Assembly (NCBI RefSeq): GCF_014694455.1
Contig: NZ_JAAUWT010000006.1
Coordinates: forward strand, 1 to 64,000
DNA: 64,000 nt
Origin: Vibrio sp. S9_S30
Lineage (GTDB): Bacteria > Pseudomonadota > Gammaproteobacteria > Enterobacterales > Vibrionaceae
Reading direction: 5' to 3'
The notes under the pieces were generated by a model. The model was not told the origin of the DNA and made no database searches. It saw nothing but the letters and a program-made list of their open reading frames with translations. Made by a program: the position numbers and the translations under genes. Below are positions 27,601 to 37,369 of the stretch, one piece after another. Each line of letters starts with the position of its first letter. Within the stretch, counting starts at the first letter, position 1.

Positions 27601-29151
27601 ATGACGGATTGGCTTAACGTTTCCGACAAGCTGGTCAATGCCAGAGAAGCCTCCGGTCTGGTGCAGGTTTTGCTCGACACGTTAGAGCAAGACTTGCAGG
27701 TCGACAAAAGCTTCTTTATTGCCGTCACGCCCGACGGTCGCCAATTGGTGACTTTAAATCGCGTGCCGGATCTTTGTTGGAACGTCACCGATTTTGAATG
27801 CCCATTTGCGCACGTATTGCAAAACGGTGGACAAAAAATCATTAATCACGAGCACCTTGTGTATTGGCAAGGCGATCGCAATTTCATCTCGTTGGTTGAA
27901 GGTTGCCGAGCGGAGCAAAAAATTGTCGTGACGCCTTTGCTGAATCATCACGGCGGTTTAGTCGCGTTGTCGGTGAACTTGGTTCACGTTGACCGTTGGA
28001 AAAACGCCCTAGGGCAATCCCATTACAACCGCTTTTTGGCGTTATTTACCTGTCATTGGGAGAGGCTGAGTGAATTAAACGAAGCCTCCGTCTCGAAGAG
28101 CAACCTGAAAGAGTCACTGTCTTACGTTGAAAAAACGCAAACCATTCTAAAGCAATCGGACGCGATCAAGCACAAGCTGGTGGGTGACAGCACGGCCATG
28201 AAAAAGCTGCGCGAGCAAATTGCCACGGCATCACAATCCGATATGACGGTGCTGATACAAGGTGAAACGGGAGCAGGTAAGGAAGTGGTGGCGTCTGCCA
28301 TACACGATCTTTCTTCTCGTCGTGATAAGCCGCTGGTGGCGATCAACTGTGCCGCCATCCCCGAAAACTTGTTAGAAAGCGAACTGTTTGGCTACACCAA
28401 AGGGGCGTTTTCTGGTGCCACCACCAACAAACCGGGTTTGATCGCGCAAGCGGATGGCGGAACGTTGTTTCTTGATGAAATCGGCGATATGCCCCCCCTT
28501 CTTCAAGCCAAATTATTGCGCGTGCTTGAAACCCGAACTTTCCGCCCATTGGGTGCAGAAAAAGAGCAAAGCTCAGATTTTCGTTTGGTGGCAGCAACCC
28601 ACGTGGAGCTGCGTCAGAAAATGGAAGAGAAAAGCTTCCGACAAGACTTGTACTACCGTTTGTACCAATTCCCACTGTACGTCCCAAGCCTCAAAGAGCG
28701 CATGGACGACGTTGAAATGCTGGCGAAACATTTTATCGGTCAATTTAACCAAACCCATGGTACTCGCGTTCGCGGCCTGCATTTCAAAGCGTTGGATATG
28801 CTCATGCAATACTCCTTTCCGGGCAACGTCCGAGAGCTGCGTCACTTGATTGAATTTGGTTGCGCGCACCTTCACAACGGCCATGAATTGATGGCGGATG
28901 CACTGGGGCGCTATATACAAGATGCCCCAGGAATGGTCGCCAATGAAGACAACGTGGACGACATGCCAGACGAAGAGCAAACGTTGCTTTCCATTTCGGA
29001 TTTGCGTTCGGCAGTGAAAAGCTACGAATCCAAAATCATTGCACTGCGCTTGCGTCAGTTCAAAGGCGACCGATCACGTGCGGCGGAGAGCTTGGGTATA
29101 CCTAAGCGTACCTTGGCCGACAAATGTTCCAAACTGGAGATCACTATCTGA
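27601..29151 (+). CDS. vasH: VasH, sigma-54-dependent T6SS activator
   Basis: 516 residues from the ATG at 27601, one base after the clpV stop; an upstream frame extension inside clpV is ignored. Residues ~10-165 look like a GAF-type sensory domain. The central AAA+ domain has Walker A GETGAGKE, the sigma-54 contact loop GAFSGA (consensus GAFTGA with Ser for Thr) and Walker B GGTLFLDEIGD. The C-terminus is a Fis-type helix-turn-helix (RSRAAESLGIPKRTLADK). In V. cholerae the homologue activates hcp operons with RpoN; the site at 14265-14281 is the obvious local target. Confidence 0.94.
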   Translation: MTDWLNVSDKLVNAREASGLVQVLLDTLEQDLQVDKSFFIAVTPDGRQLVTLNRVPDLCWNVTDFECPFAHVLQNGGQKIINHEHLVYWQGDRNFISLVEGCRAEQKIVVTPLLNHHGGLVALSVNLVHVDRWKNALGQSHYNRFLALFTCHWERLSELNEASVSKSNLKESLSYVEKTQTILKQSDAIKHKLVGDSTAMKKLREQIATASQSDMTVLIQGETGAGKEVVASAIHDLSSRRDKPLVAINCAAIPENLLESELFGYTKGAFSGATTNKPGLIAQADGGTLFLDEIGDMPPLLQAKLLRVLETRTFRPLGAEKEQSSDFRLVAATHVELRQKMEEKSFRQDLYYRLYQFPLYVPSLKERMDDVEMLAKHFIGQFNQTHGTRVRGLHFKALDMLMQYSFPGNVRELRHLIEFGCAHLHNGHELMADALGRYIQDAPGMVANEDNVDDMPDEEQTLLSISDLRSAVKSYESKIIALRLRQFKGDRSRAAESLGIPKRTLADKCSKLEITI

Positions 29152-29840
29152 TGGTTAAACGCACACTCACGATGCCCCGTCTTTTGCTTAGTTGTATAGG
29201 TAGCCTAGCTTTGTCAGGTAACGTGTTGGCACAGGAAGTGACCGAGACGTCACTGTTGAAGCAAGCCCAATCTTGCCGTGCCATTTCATCCAAAGTGGAC
29301 CGTTTAGCGTGTTTCGATGGGTTGTTCGGCACGCCGATTGCCGAGGCCTCTGCCACGAAAGCCTTGGTGCGTCCAGAACCTTGGCAACGCGCCGTCAAAA
29401 GTGAAGCGCGTCGAGCGGACATCCAGAACGGTGCAGAGCCGCAGTGGATCCGTAACGAAACCATTGATGGCAATGGCGACAAAGCGCTGTGGTTTACCTT
29501 GAGCTCTACGCCCAGAACCGACAGCACAGAAGATCCGGTGATCCTCATGGCGAGCTGCATTAAAAAGATCTCGCGTTTGGAGATCATTTTCCCCGATCAG
29601 CAAGAAGGGGCGCGTGCCGATGTCTCTTTGGGATCGGCGCGTCAACGTTGGACGTTTGATGAGCAAGGCATGGTGCTGCGATCGGGGCGCGGTTTGGCGG
29701 CCATCAGCATTTTGAAGCCATTGGTTAACCAAAAACAAATCCATGTTCGTTCGAACGCCAAGCGCATTGACGGTTTGGTGTTTGAAACCACGAATTCAAA
29801 AGAGAGCTTTGCCGAGTTAAGGGAGCTTTGCCGATGGTAG
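29151..29840 (+). CDS. vasI: VasI / TagO-like T6SS accessory protein
   Basis: 229 residues from the ATG overlapping the vasH stop by one base. An N-terminal hydrophobic segment (RLLLSCIGSLALSGNVLAQ) is a probable signal peptide. The mature N-terminus has LLKQAQSCRAISSKVDRLACFDGLFG, a short motif of the VasI/TagO group with two cysteines. The exact role is not established, but the gene holds the same place in the V. cholerae cluster. Overlaps tssA. Confidence 0.88.
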   Translation: MVKRTLTMPRLLLSCIGSLALSGNVLAQEVTETSLLKQAQSCRAISSKVDRLACFDGLFGTPIAEASATKALVRPEPWQRAVKSEARRADIQNGAEPQWIRNETIDGNGDKALWFTLSSTPRTDSTEDPVILMASCIKKISRLEIIFPDQQEGARADVSLGSARQRWTFDEQGMVLRSGRGLAAISILKPLVNQKQIHVRSNAKRIDGLVFETTNSKESFAELRELCRW

Positions 29841-31297
29841 CGATGGACACGCAACGCACCGACATTATGGACGATAATTTTGTGCAAGATAAAGCAATCC
29901 GAGCCAAGATCAGTGCGCCGATTTCTGAAGAGAGCCCAGTAGGGGAGCGAATCATCGACGATCCGGTGTTCGATTTTGTCGAAAGCCAAATGATGAAAGT
30001 CGGTTCTTTGTCTCATGGCGACGTGCGCTGGGAAGAAGTGGAAACGGGCATTCTGTCTTTGATGGAAAATAAGACGAAGGATCTGAAACTGTTGACGCAT
30101 TTACTCCAATGCTTCCATCACAGTAACTCAGTTTCGCGTTTTAACCTTTCCATTCAAGTCACCGTGGATTTTATGGCGACGTACTGGGAAACGTGTTTTC
30201 CCGCGCCCGGTGCACGAGGATTGTTGCCGAGAAGAAAGTTCTTTAGCCAGATTTTGCAGCGATTTGATGCGGCACTCGATAAGCTGGTGAAAGGCTCGAT
30301 TCCGGTTACAGAGGCGCAAAGCGAATCCATCGCGAAAGCCAAAATTGCGTGGAGCCACACGGCGCAATCTTTGTCGCTGGACGATGAGAATTTTATGGCG
30401 TTCATTCGTAAGTTAGAACGCTGGCTGGAATCCAATAAGCTGCAAGATCTGCCGTCATCATCGAGCCAGTCTGCACAACAAGACACGGCGACCGAGGCGG
30501 GTTCGTCGACGTCGCCTCGCGCCGTTTCCATCGACACGGGAAGCGACAAAGCCACCAAAGAATCGCTGCAAAAAGTGGCGGATTTTCTGACGGAATTTGA
30601 ATACGGCCATGCGCTGAGTATTCGCGTTCGTCGCTTTGCGGTTTGGTCGACCATCAGTACGCCACCGGATGCCAACCACAAAGGGGAAACGCAACTTCGC
30701 CCTATGGTAGGTGAACGCGTGAACGATTACTTAGAACAACTGCAACGTAACCCCGATTTGGCGTTATGGCGCAAGGTAGAACAAAGCCTCACCATCGCAC
30801 CTTATTGGTTTGATGGTCAGTACTTAAGCGCCCAGATCGCGCTCAAACTTGGGCAACCGACGTGGGCCGCCGCCATATTAGAAGAGTCACAGCACTTTCT
30901 TGCGCGCATTCCGGAACTCGCCACCATGAGTTTTAAAGGGGGTGTGCCGTTTATTAATGACGACACCAAAAGCTGGTTGCGTTCGAATGAGCGGGTTCAG
31001 TCCTCTTCATCCGTGAACAGCTGGGATGAGAAACGTGAAGAAGCGTTTGTGATGGCAAAAGAAGCGGGGTTGTCTGTTGCAATGGCAATGTTAAACGAGG
31101 GTTTGGCATCAGCAAAAGAACCAAGAGACATTTTCTACTGGCGGCTGCTAACCGCCGATTTATTAGCAAACAACGGGCTAGAAGCGATGGCGCATCAGCA
31201 CTATCAATCCCTTTACCAAACGGTCATCAAATCCAAAGTGGAAGACTGGGAACCGTCGCTCATCAATCAATTACAACAATTCGTCGTAACGGAATAA
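29834..31297 (+). CDS. tssA: TssA (VasJ), ImpA_N protein
   Basis: 487 residues from ATG 29834, chosen because AAGGGAG lies 8 nt upstream; other in-frame starts are 29828 (TTG) and 29843. The N-terminal ImpA_N domain has PVGERIIDDPVFDFVE...MMKVGS and WETCFPAPGARGLLPRRKFF, the family hallmark. The C-terminal half is the VasJ-type helical domain. TssA primes tube and sheath assembly at the baseplate. It overlaps vasI and leads directly into tssM (15-bp gap). Confidence 0.93.
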   Translation: MVAMDTQRTDIMDDNFVQDKAIRAKISAPISEESPVGERIIDDPVFDFVESQMMKVGSLSHGDVRWEEVETGILSLMENKTKDLKLLTHLLQCFHHSNSVSRFNLSIQVTVDFMATYWETCFPAPGARGLLPRRKFFSQILQRFDAALDKLVKGSIPVTEAQSESIAKAKIAWSHTAQSLSLDDENFMAFIRKLERWLESNKLQDLPSSSSQSAQQDTATEAGSSTSPRAVSIDTGSDKATKESLQKVADFLTEFEYGHALSIRVRRFAVWSTISTPPDANHKGETQLRPMVGERVNDYLEQLQRNPDLALWRKVEQSLTIAPYWFDGQYLSAQIALKLGQPTWAAAILEESQHFLARIPELATMSFKGGVPFINDDTKSWLRSNERVQSSSSVNSWDEKREEAFVMAKEAGLSVAMAMLNEGLASAKEPRDIFYWRLLTADLLANNGLEAMAHQHYQSLYQTVIKSKVEDWEPSLINQLQQFVVTE

Positions 31298-31312
31298 TAC
31301 AAGGTAAGAAAC

Positions 31313-34300
31313 ATGGGGAAGTTTATCAGCGGCTTGCTTAAAAAAATGGGTCAGAGCTTCAAGTCGGCCATACCGATTTTGATGGTCGCATTGTGTGTGT
31401 TGATCATCGTCGCCATTTGGTGGGCGGGTCCCATGTTGGAATATCAGGAAACTCGACCACTCTCGACCGTTATGTCGCGCGTGATCGCCAGTGTGATCTT
31501 CTCACTGATCTGCGTGGCGTTTTGGGGTTTGTACCAATGGAAAGCACTGAATCGCTTTAAAGCGGGCATTAAACGCGACGAACAGTTGAAAGCCGATCCG
31601 ATTCTTCAGTACGAAGAAAGGCAAGAGGTTGAGCTGAACCAAATCATGATCAACATGAAGGAGAACCTCAATAAGCGCAATTATTTGTATGCGCTGCCTT
31701 GGTATTTGGTGATCGGTTTGGAAAACGCCGGTAAAACCAGTCTGATCAACCGATCTGGTCAGAATTTTGTGTTCTCTACCGTGATGCGTGCCTCAGGCAG
31801 AAAGAGCGAAAACCCATACAGTTTTGACTGGTGGATTGGTGAAGAATCCGTTCTTATCGACCCCGATGGTGAGCTGCTTACTCAGGGTTACAATAATGAA
31901 GACAACGATGGTCAAATGGAGCGCCGTTTATGGATGCACTTCATTGAATGGTTAGAGCGCACTCGCAGCCGTCGCCCGCTAAACGGCGTGGTGATCGCCA
32001 TTGATGTGGCCCAGTTAGCCTCGGGCACGACGTCGAGCCGCAAAGCCTACGCAAGTTTGCTGCGCACGCGTCTTAGAGAGCTAATGGAAACCCTATCGAC
32101 CCGTATGCCAGTGTACGTTACGTTGACCAAAATGGACTTGTTACACGGCTTCGAACCATTCTTCCGCCACTACCCGAAAAGCAAGCGCGACGAAGTGATG
32201 GGCTTTACCTTCTCACTGGATTCGGTCGACAACTTGGATAAATGGCTGCACGAGTTCAGTGAAGATTACAGCCGCTTTGTTGAGCGCATTAAGGATTCGC
32301 TGCCGTTGTCGTTGCTTGAAACGATGGACAACGCAGAGCGTCGCAGCATTTATGGCTTTACTCGCCAAATTTCGGGTTTGAAAGACGTCTTGCACGAATT
32401 CTTGCAAGACGCGTTGGGGAGCGATCAGTTTTCAACCTCGGCGCTGGTTCGGGGGGTGTACTTTACCTCGGTGTTCCAACAAGGGGTGCCTTCGAATGCG
32501 TTTGATGATGCGGCGTCTCGTCGCTATGGGTTAACCCATGCCATTAACCGAGCGCAGGACGCCAAAAATTCCACCGTTTACTTTACGCAAAAGCTATTCA
32601 ACCGAATTGTGTACCCCGAGGCGGGCTTGGCATCGGATAACTTCCGAGTCGCGAAGCAAAAGCGCAGAATTGTGCTGCTTTCTTGCGTGGTATGTTTGAT
32701 CGCAACCTTCATGTTGTTTGGGAGCTGGCACGGTTACTACATCAAAAACGTCAATCAAGCCGATGCGGTTTTGGCTAAGGTGAATGAGTTTAGAAGTAAG
32801 TACCCAGAAGATCTGTCTCAACTGAATCAAAAAGAGATCTTGGAGCCGTTGGATACCATTCGTCAGGCGACGTTGGAATTTGGTTTCTTCCGCGAAAAAC
32901 CGGAATACATTTCCGATATGGGGTTGTACCAAGGACACATGATTGGCCCTAAGGTGGAACAAACGTATCTGGCGTTATTAGAAAACCGTTACCTGCCTTC
33001 GTTGATGAAAGACATTGCGTTAGAGCTTTCCAATGCCGAAAACGAAGAGCGCCAGCTCGAAGTATTGCGTGTATTCCGAATGATGATCGACAAAAGCGGT
33101 CGGTATAAAGAATTCGTGATGGATTACTTTTCTAAGAACTGGCAAAAGCAATTTGTGGGCAATCGCGTTACGCAAGAACGTTTGCTCGAACACCTAGATT
33201 ACGCCATGAACCACACCGACTTGGCGACCCAGTACAAGGAAGGTAACCAAACGGCGATTGCCTCGGTTCGCCCCTATGAAGGGATGATCGCCAAAGCGCA
33301 ACGCGACTTGAGCGCCATGTCTATCGAACAACGTGTTTACCGTAACCTGAAATCCAATTCGTCCACTTATCTCGGTGCGCCAATCAACCTGCGCAATCAG
33401 GTCGGCCCCGTGTTTGATGTGGTGTTTGAAGAGCGCGTGATCGACAGCGAAAACCTGATGATCCCGCGTATGTTGTCCAAGCAAGGCTTCGACAGCTATT
33501 TCATCGAGCAATCGGACTCCGTGTCGGAGCTCGCCCTCATCGACAGCTGGGTATTGGGGCAAACGCAAGTGGCGGAATTCAGCGCGGCAGACAAAATCGC
33601 CCTGAAAAACAAAATTCGTTCTCAGTACGTCGTTGACTACACCAATACTTGGCGTAACGCGTTGAACGAAGTGGATGTGAAGTACTTTGTTGATATCAAT
33701 AACGCTGTATTGGTGTTGGATAATTTAACAGGCAGCACGCAACCTTTCACGCGCTTGCTTCAAACGTTGGAGGACAACACCCGCTTGTTTAGCGAGTTAC
33801 CAGAAAATGCAGACGCCAAAGAAGAGTTGCTGAAGTCGCCGAAATACAAAGTGGCGTCCATGATTCATGCGCCGTTCTCCGAGTTGAATGCCATGCTGCA
33901 CACGCAAGGCGCGCAACCCGCGTATTTTGATGAAGTGCAAACGGCCATTGTGCAACTCTTGAATTACTTGAAAGCCATACAAGACGCGCCAGATGTTGGC
34001 CGCGCCGCGTTGGATGCCACCAAAGCGCGTATCAGCCTGAGTAATGCGGATCCCATCTATACCTTAAAACGCATTGCGTCGGGCTTGCCTAGCCCACTGG
34101 ACAACATGGTGACCAAAATTGCCGATGAAAGTTGGTATGTGGTGAAACAAGAGGCCATCAAACACCTAGAGATTCGCTGGCAGCGCGATGTGTACTCGGT
34201 ATTCCAAGAGAAGTTTGCCGCTCGTTATCCGTTTGATCAAGGCTCGCTTAAAGACGTGGCGTTAGAAGATTTCGAAGAGTTTTTCTCACCCGACGGTACG

Positions 34301-34858
34301 CTTGACAGCTTCTACAACGAGCAGCTGAAAATGTTCATTGAAGAAGGCATTTCGATTTCGGAAGACTCCGCGCAGCAATCTCTGATTCGCCCAGAAGTGT
34401 TGGATCAGTTAAAGCAAGCGAAGAAGATCCAACGCGCGTTCTTTAACCGCAAAGGCATTTTGGATGTCGCGTTCTCATTGGAGCCAGTGCGCTTAACCTC
34501 GAACAAGCGCCGTGCGGTGATCAACATCGATGGACAGTACGTGGAGTACAGTCACGGCCCAAGACAAACCGTGGAATTGGTTTGGCCAAATACGCTCCGA
34601 GGAAGCTCGGTATCGAAAGTGACCTTAGTACCGACCAAAAGCAATTTGTCGCCACGAAGCATAGAGAAAAAAGGGCCATGGGCGTTGTTCCGTTTGCTGG
34701 ATAAGAGCGAAGTGGTGGGGGGAAGCCTGACCAGTGTGGATTACAAGTTCGCCATCGACCGAGGCGATGTGTCTTATCGCTTGTATTCCGAAGCATCGGT
34801 TAACCCGTTCAAAGAGCGGTTGTTTGATTCGTTCCGATTATCTGGAACCTTGTACTAG
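31313..34858 (+). CDS. tssM: TssM (VasK, IcmF-type) membrane protein
   Basis: 1181 residues. Two membrane spans lie near residues 19-39 and 52-71, and a third near 450-472. The cytoplasmic loop carries a GTPase/ATPase-like P-loop (GLENAGKTS). The large periplasmic part ends in the C-terminal domain that contacts TssJ (KVTLVPTKS...GPWALFRLLD). It is the central trans-envelope component. AAGGT is 7 nt before ATG. Just after the stop there are two hairpins (34855-34878 and 34894-34915) and then a 16-bp tandem repeat. Confidence 0.96.
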   Translation: MGKFISGLLKKMGQSFKSAIPILMVALCVLIIVAIWWAGPMLEYQETRPLSTVMSRVIASVIFSLICVAFWGLYQWKALNRFKAGIKRDEQLKADPILQYEERQEVELNQIMINMKENLNKRNYLYALPWYLVIGLENAGKTSLINRSGQNFVFSTVMRASGRKSENPYSFDWWIGEESVLIDPDGELLTQGYNNEDNDGQMERRLWMHFIEWLERTRSRRPLNGVVIAIDVAQLASGTTSSRKAYASLLRTRLRELMETLSTRMPVYVTLTKMDLLHGFEPFFRHYPKSKRDEVMGFTFSLDSVDNLDKWLHEFSEDYSRFVERIKDSLPLSLLETMDNAERRSIYGFTRQISGLKDVLHEFLQDALGSDQFSTSALVRGVYFTSVFQQGVPSNAFDDAASRRYGLTHAINRAQDAKNSTVYFTQKLFNRIVYPEAGLASDNFRVAKQKRRIVLLSCVVCLIATFMLFGSWHGYYIKNVNQADAVLAKVNEFRSKYPEDLSQLNQKEILEPLDTIRQATLEFGFFREKPEYISDMGLYQGHMIGPKVEQTYLALLENRYLPSLMKDIALELSNAENEERQLEVLRVFRMMIDKSGRYKEFVMDYFSKNWQKQFVGNRVTQERLLEHLDYAMNHTDLATQYKEGNQTAIASVRPYEGMIAKAQRDLSAMSIEQRVYRNLKSNSSTYLGAPINLRNQVGPVFDVVFEERVIDSENLMIPRMLSKQGFDSYFIEQSDSVSELALIDSWVLGQTQVAEFSAADKIALKNKIRSQYVVDYTNTWRNALNEVDVKYFVDINNAVLVLDNLTGSTQPFTRLLQTLEDNTRLFSELPENADAKEELLKSPKYKVASMIHAPFSELNAMLHTQGAQPAYFDEVQTAIVQLLNYLKAIQDAPDVGRAALDATKARISLSNADPIYTLKRIASGLPSPLDNMVTKIADESWYVVKQEAIKHLEIRWQRDVYSVFQEKFAARYPFDQGSLKDVALEDFEEFFSPDGTLDSFYNEQLKMFIEEGISISEDSAQQSLIRPEVLDQLKQAKKIQRAFFNRKGILDVAFSLEPVRLTSNKRRAVINIDGQYVEYSHGPRQTVELVWPNTLRGSSVSKVTLVPTKSNLSPRSIEKKGPWALFRLLDKSEVVGGSLTSVDYKFAIDRGDVSYRLYSEASVNPFKERLFDSFRLSGTLY

Positions 34859-34915
34859 GGGGGAACGGTAACCCCTAGAATGTTTCATTGTATGTGGCGC
34901 CGCCGTTTGCGCCAC
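34855..34915 (+). terminator. Two successive hairpins after tssM
   Basis: First stem CTAGGGG/CCCCTAG (34855-34861 with 34872-34878), second stem GTGGCGC/GCGCCAC (34894-34900 with 34909-34915). Neither is followed by a clear T-run, so they are more likely to stabilise the 3' end or reduce read-through into vasL than to end transcription fully. Confidence 0.4.
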
Positions 34916-34919
34916 GAGC

Positions 34920-35028
34920 AATTTGCTTTGTTAATAATTTGCTTCGTCAATAATTTGCTCCGTTAACAATTTGCTTCGTTAACAATTTGCTCCGTTAACA
35001 ATATGTTCCATCAACAATTTGCGACACC
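34920..35028. repeat. 16-bp tandem repeat, six copies plus a partial one
   Basis: Unit aatttgctccgttaac, with small changes between copies, running from 34920 to 35015 and trailing into 35028. It occupies most of the tssM-vasL gap and stops about 20 bp before the vasL ribosome site. Confidence 0.92.
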
Positions 35029-35060
35029 AATAAGTTTCGCAAAAAATAAAAGGTATTCTG

Positions 35061-36371
35061 GTGTCAAACAGAATTTATATCGATCATGGAATTTTCACCA
35101 TACTGAGCGATCAACCGTCGCTCAGGGACTCCGAACGCTATCAGAAAATTCGCAATGAAATTAATGGTCGAATGGGGTTTCTTTCTGGTTCGACTCAATG
35201 GGAATCGGTGTTTAATGAATGCGTAAAGCTGGGCACAGAGATGGGAATGGACTTTCTGCTGACCAGCTATTTCTCGGTTGCTAGCTTTAAAGTGGAAGGG
35301 ATAAAAGGGTTTGCCTCTGGCCTTGAACTGATGCTTACCGCGTATGTGGAAGACAATGAGCACAAGGCGTTATCCAGCCGCCACAAGCAAGAAATTATCC
35401 AGTGGATGACCAGTAAGGTCACGTCGGATTTAAAACTGATCAAACCGAATAAAGATCAGATCCGCGATTTGTATCGCTGCGAACGTGCATTGCAAGACCT
35501 TCACGAGCTGTGTGAGCGTTTTCAGCCTGAAGAGTTACCTAAGTTCGAAAGTATTGCGTTCTCCATTTTCGAGCACATTGATCGCATTGAAACGGTAACA
35601 AGGCCGAACGCGCCAGTCTCGGATTTGCCTATCGATCACTCCCGCAAAACAAGCCGAAATATTTGGATGTTTATGTTTGTTTTAGCTTGGGCCCTGAGCC
35701 TTGGTGCCGCGTATTACTATTCCATCGAGCGGTTAAAAGTGTGTCATGCCACAGAGAGCATGAAAAATACGGTGTCTGCTCCGACCGAAGAATTGCTGTC
35801 GAAGATGACGGAAGAATCGGTCGCCGAACTGCCGTTGGATGAACAATACATTATTCGCTCGGCGCTTGTTGGTGCCATGAGCAAAGACTTGGAAATTACG
35901 GTGTATCAGCAGTACGTCAATGTCGTTATGCTGGTAGAAAAAGCGAAAGAGCTGTTTCCAAATAGCGTTGAGGTGAAAGACGCAATAGAACGAGTCGAAG
36001 CCCAAAGCCAATCCTACAAAGAGGAGCTGGAGCGAGATTTGGAGCGTTTTTACACCGCAAGAACGTTGGCCGCGAATTTAGTGAATGGCTCTAAACGGGC
36101 GAAGAACAAAGAAAGCGCCGAAAGGTTAGAACAATACATTTTAAGCCTTTCCCCGATATACAGCCGTAATGCGTATATTCAGGAGCAAATCGATAAACAG
36201 AACTACGAACTCGCGAAGGAAGAGCTGGTGGTATTACAAGAGCGTGTGGCACGCATTGTTTGGCAGTTGTCCTCGTACCAGAACGCACTTTCTGGTAGGG
36301 CACAGTATCCTGCGGTATCGGGTAAAAATGTTGACGTCGCGCGGCAAGAAGAGACGGTGGTAGGGCAATGA
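35061..36371 (+). CDS. vasL: VasL, TssA-like membrane protein
   Basis: 436 residues starting at GTG. The N-terminal ~180 residues have the ImpA_N-like layout (DSERYQKIRNEINGRMGF, a helical body). One membrane span lies at about residues 200-219. The C-terminal region is mostly helical, with a likely coiled coil. VasL occupies this place after vasK in V. cholerae and belongs to the TssA-like proteins with a membrane anchor; members of this group have been linked to sheath anchoring or stabilisation. It overlaps the next gene by 4 bp. Confidence 0.85.
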   Translation: MSNRIYIDHGIFTILSDQPSLRDSERYQKIRNEINGRMGFLSGSTQWESVFNECVKLGTEMGMDFLLTSYFSVASFKVEGIKGFASGLELMLTAYVEDNEHKALSSRHKQEIIQWMTSKVTSDLKLIKPNKDQIRDLYRCERALQDLHELCERFQPEELPKFESIAFSIFEHIDRIETVTRPNAPVSDLPIDHSRKTSRNIWMFMFVLAWALSLGAAYYYSIERLKVCHATESMKNTVSAPTEELLSKMTEESVAELPLDEQYIIRSALVGAMSKDLEITVYQQYVNVVMLVEKAKELFPNSVEVKDAIERVEAQSQSYKEELERDLERFYTARTLAANLVNGSKRAKNKESAERLEQYILSLSPIYSRNAYIQEQIDKQNYELAKEELVVLQERVARIVWQLSSYQNALSGRAQYPAVSGKNVDVARQEETVVGQ

Positions 36372-37369
36372 AAAGGGGGATCCGCATATTGTGTGGGATG
36401 CTGCTTGGGGTTTCCCTAAATAGCGCTGCCATTAATGAGATAGAGGATATTTCACCGCAAGACGCGTTTGATAAAGGCAACACGTTAAGATTGCAATACC
36501 ACAACGAGCAAGCATTACAGTATTTAAAATTCGCGGCAGACGGCGGACACTCTATGGCCGCGTTGCTTTACGCCGATGAGCTGGCAACCCTACCGTATGC
36601 GGCGCGCCGTGAAGAAGACATTGTTGAGTATACCCTTCGCTCGGCCGACAGTGGCAACGTATGGGCGATGCAGCGGTTGGCGTTAACCCCTCGTGCGGGT
36701 GGCGAGCAGCAGCGCATTAAGTGGCAAACCCGCTACCTAACCGCGTTAGAAAAAGCGGCGGAAGAGGGGAATAACAAAGCCATGCTGACGCTTTTTTATC
36801 GATATAGAGAAGACCAATATAAGCAGGCAAAGTACTGGCTTGGCAAAGCACTGGAACAAGGCTATTTGCCCGCCCAATACGCTGAAATTGAGTTGCTAGA
36901 ACTGGGCTTTGAAGAGTGGTTTGTGTTACCGGGCAATCGGATGCTGGAAGTGAAAAAACGGTATGCGCAGCTTGCCCAATTGGGGTATCTCCCTGCCATA
37001 AAAAAGACGATTCAGTTATTGATTGATACCGACAAAACCCATGAAGCGGTCAGTTGGATGGAAAGCGCCGTAGAACAAGGCGATGCCACATCGCTCGTGT
37101 TACTTGCTAAGGCTTACGCCGGTCGCTACCCAAAAACCAGAGTAGAAGCCGATTTGGTGAAGTCTTACAGCTACTACCAAAATTACTTGGATGCGATAGG
37201 GTCTGACAAGTTAAGCGGAACGCGCAAACGAATTGAAAAAGAAGAATTAGCCGTGAAGGAGACACTCACGGATGAGCAAATCGCCGCCGCCGACTTGCTG
37301 CATCAGGCATACCGCGCTTCCCATACGGTCAAACAATTCGAATCGCCGTGGAAATACACGATGGAGTGA
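36368..37369 (+). CDS. Exported Sel1-like repeat protein, last gene of the T6SS operon
   Basis: 333 residues with an N-terminal hydrophobic segment (IRILCGMLLGVSLNSAA) that is probably a signal peptide. Sel1/TPR-like helical repeats follow: ALQYLKFAADGGHSMAALLY, TALEKAAEEGNNKAMLTLFY, YWLGKALEQGYLPAQYAEIE and MESAVEQGDATSLVLLAKAY. Such repeats mediate protein contacts. It is translationally coupled to vasL and holds the position of VCA0122 in the V. cholerae cluster (from memory). The TGA stop at 37367-37369 lies inside the degenerate terminal CRISPR repeat. Role in secretion is unknown. Confidence 0.75.
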   Translation: MKRGIRILCGMLLGVSLNSAAINEIEDISPQDAFDKGNTLRLQYHNEQALQYLKFAADGGHSMAALLYADELATLPYAARREEDIVEYTLRSADSGNVWAMQRLALTPRAGGEQQRIKWQTRYLTALEKAAEEGNNKAMLTLFYRYREDQYKQAKYWLGKALEQGYLPAQYAEIELLELGFEEWFVLPGNRMLEVKKRYAQLAQLGYLPAIKKTIQLLIDTDKTHEAVSWMESAVEQGDATSLVLLAKAYAGRYPKTRVEADLVKSYSYYQNYLDAIGSDKLSGTRKRIEKEELAVKETLTDEQIAAADLLHQAYRASHTVKQFESPWKYTME

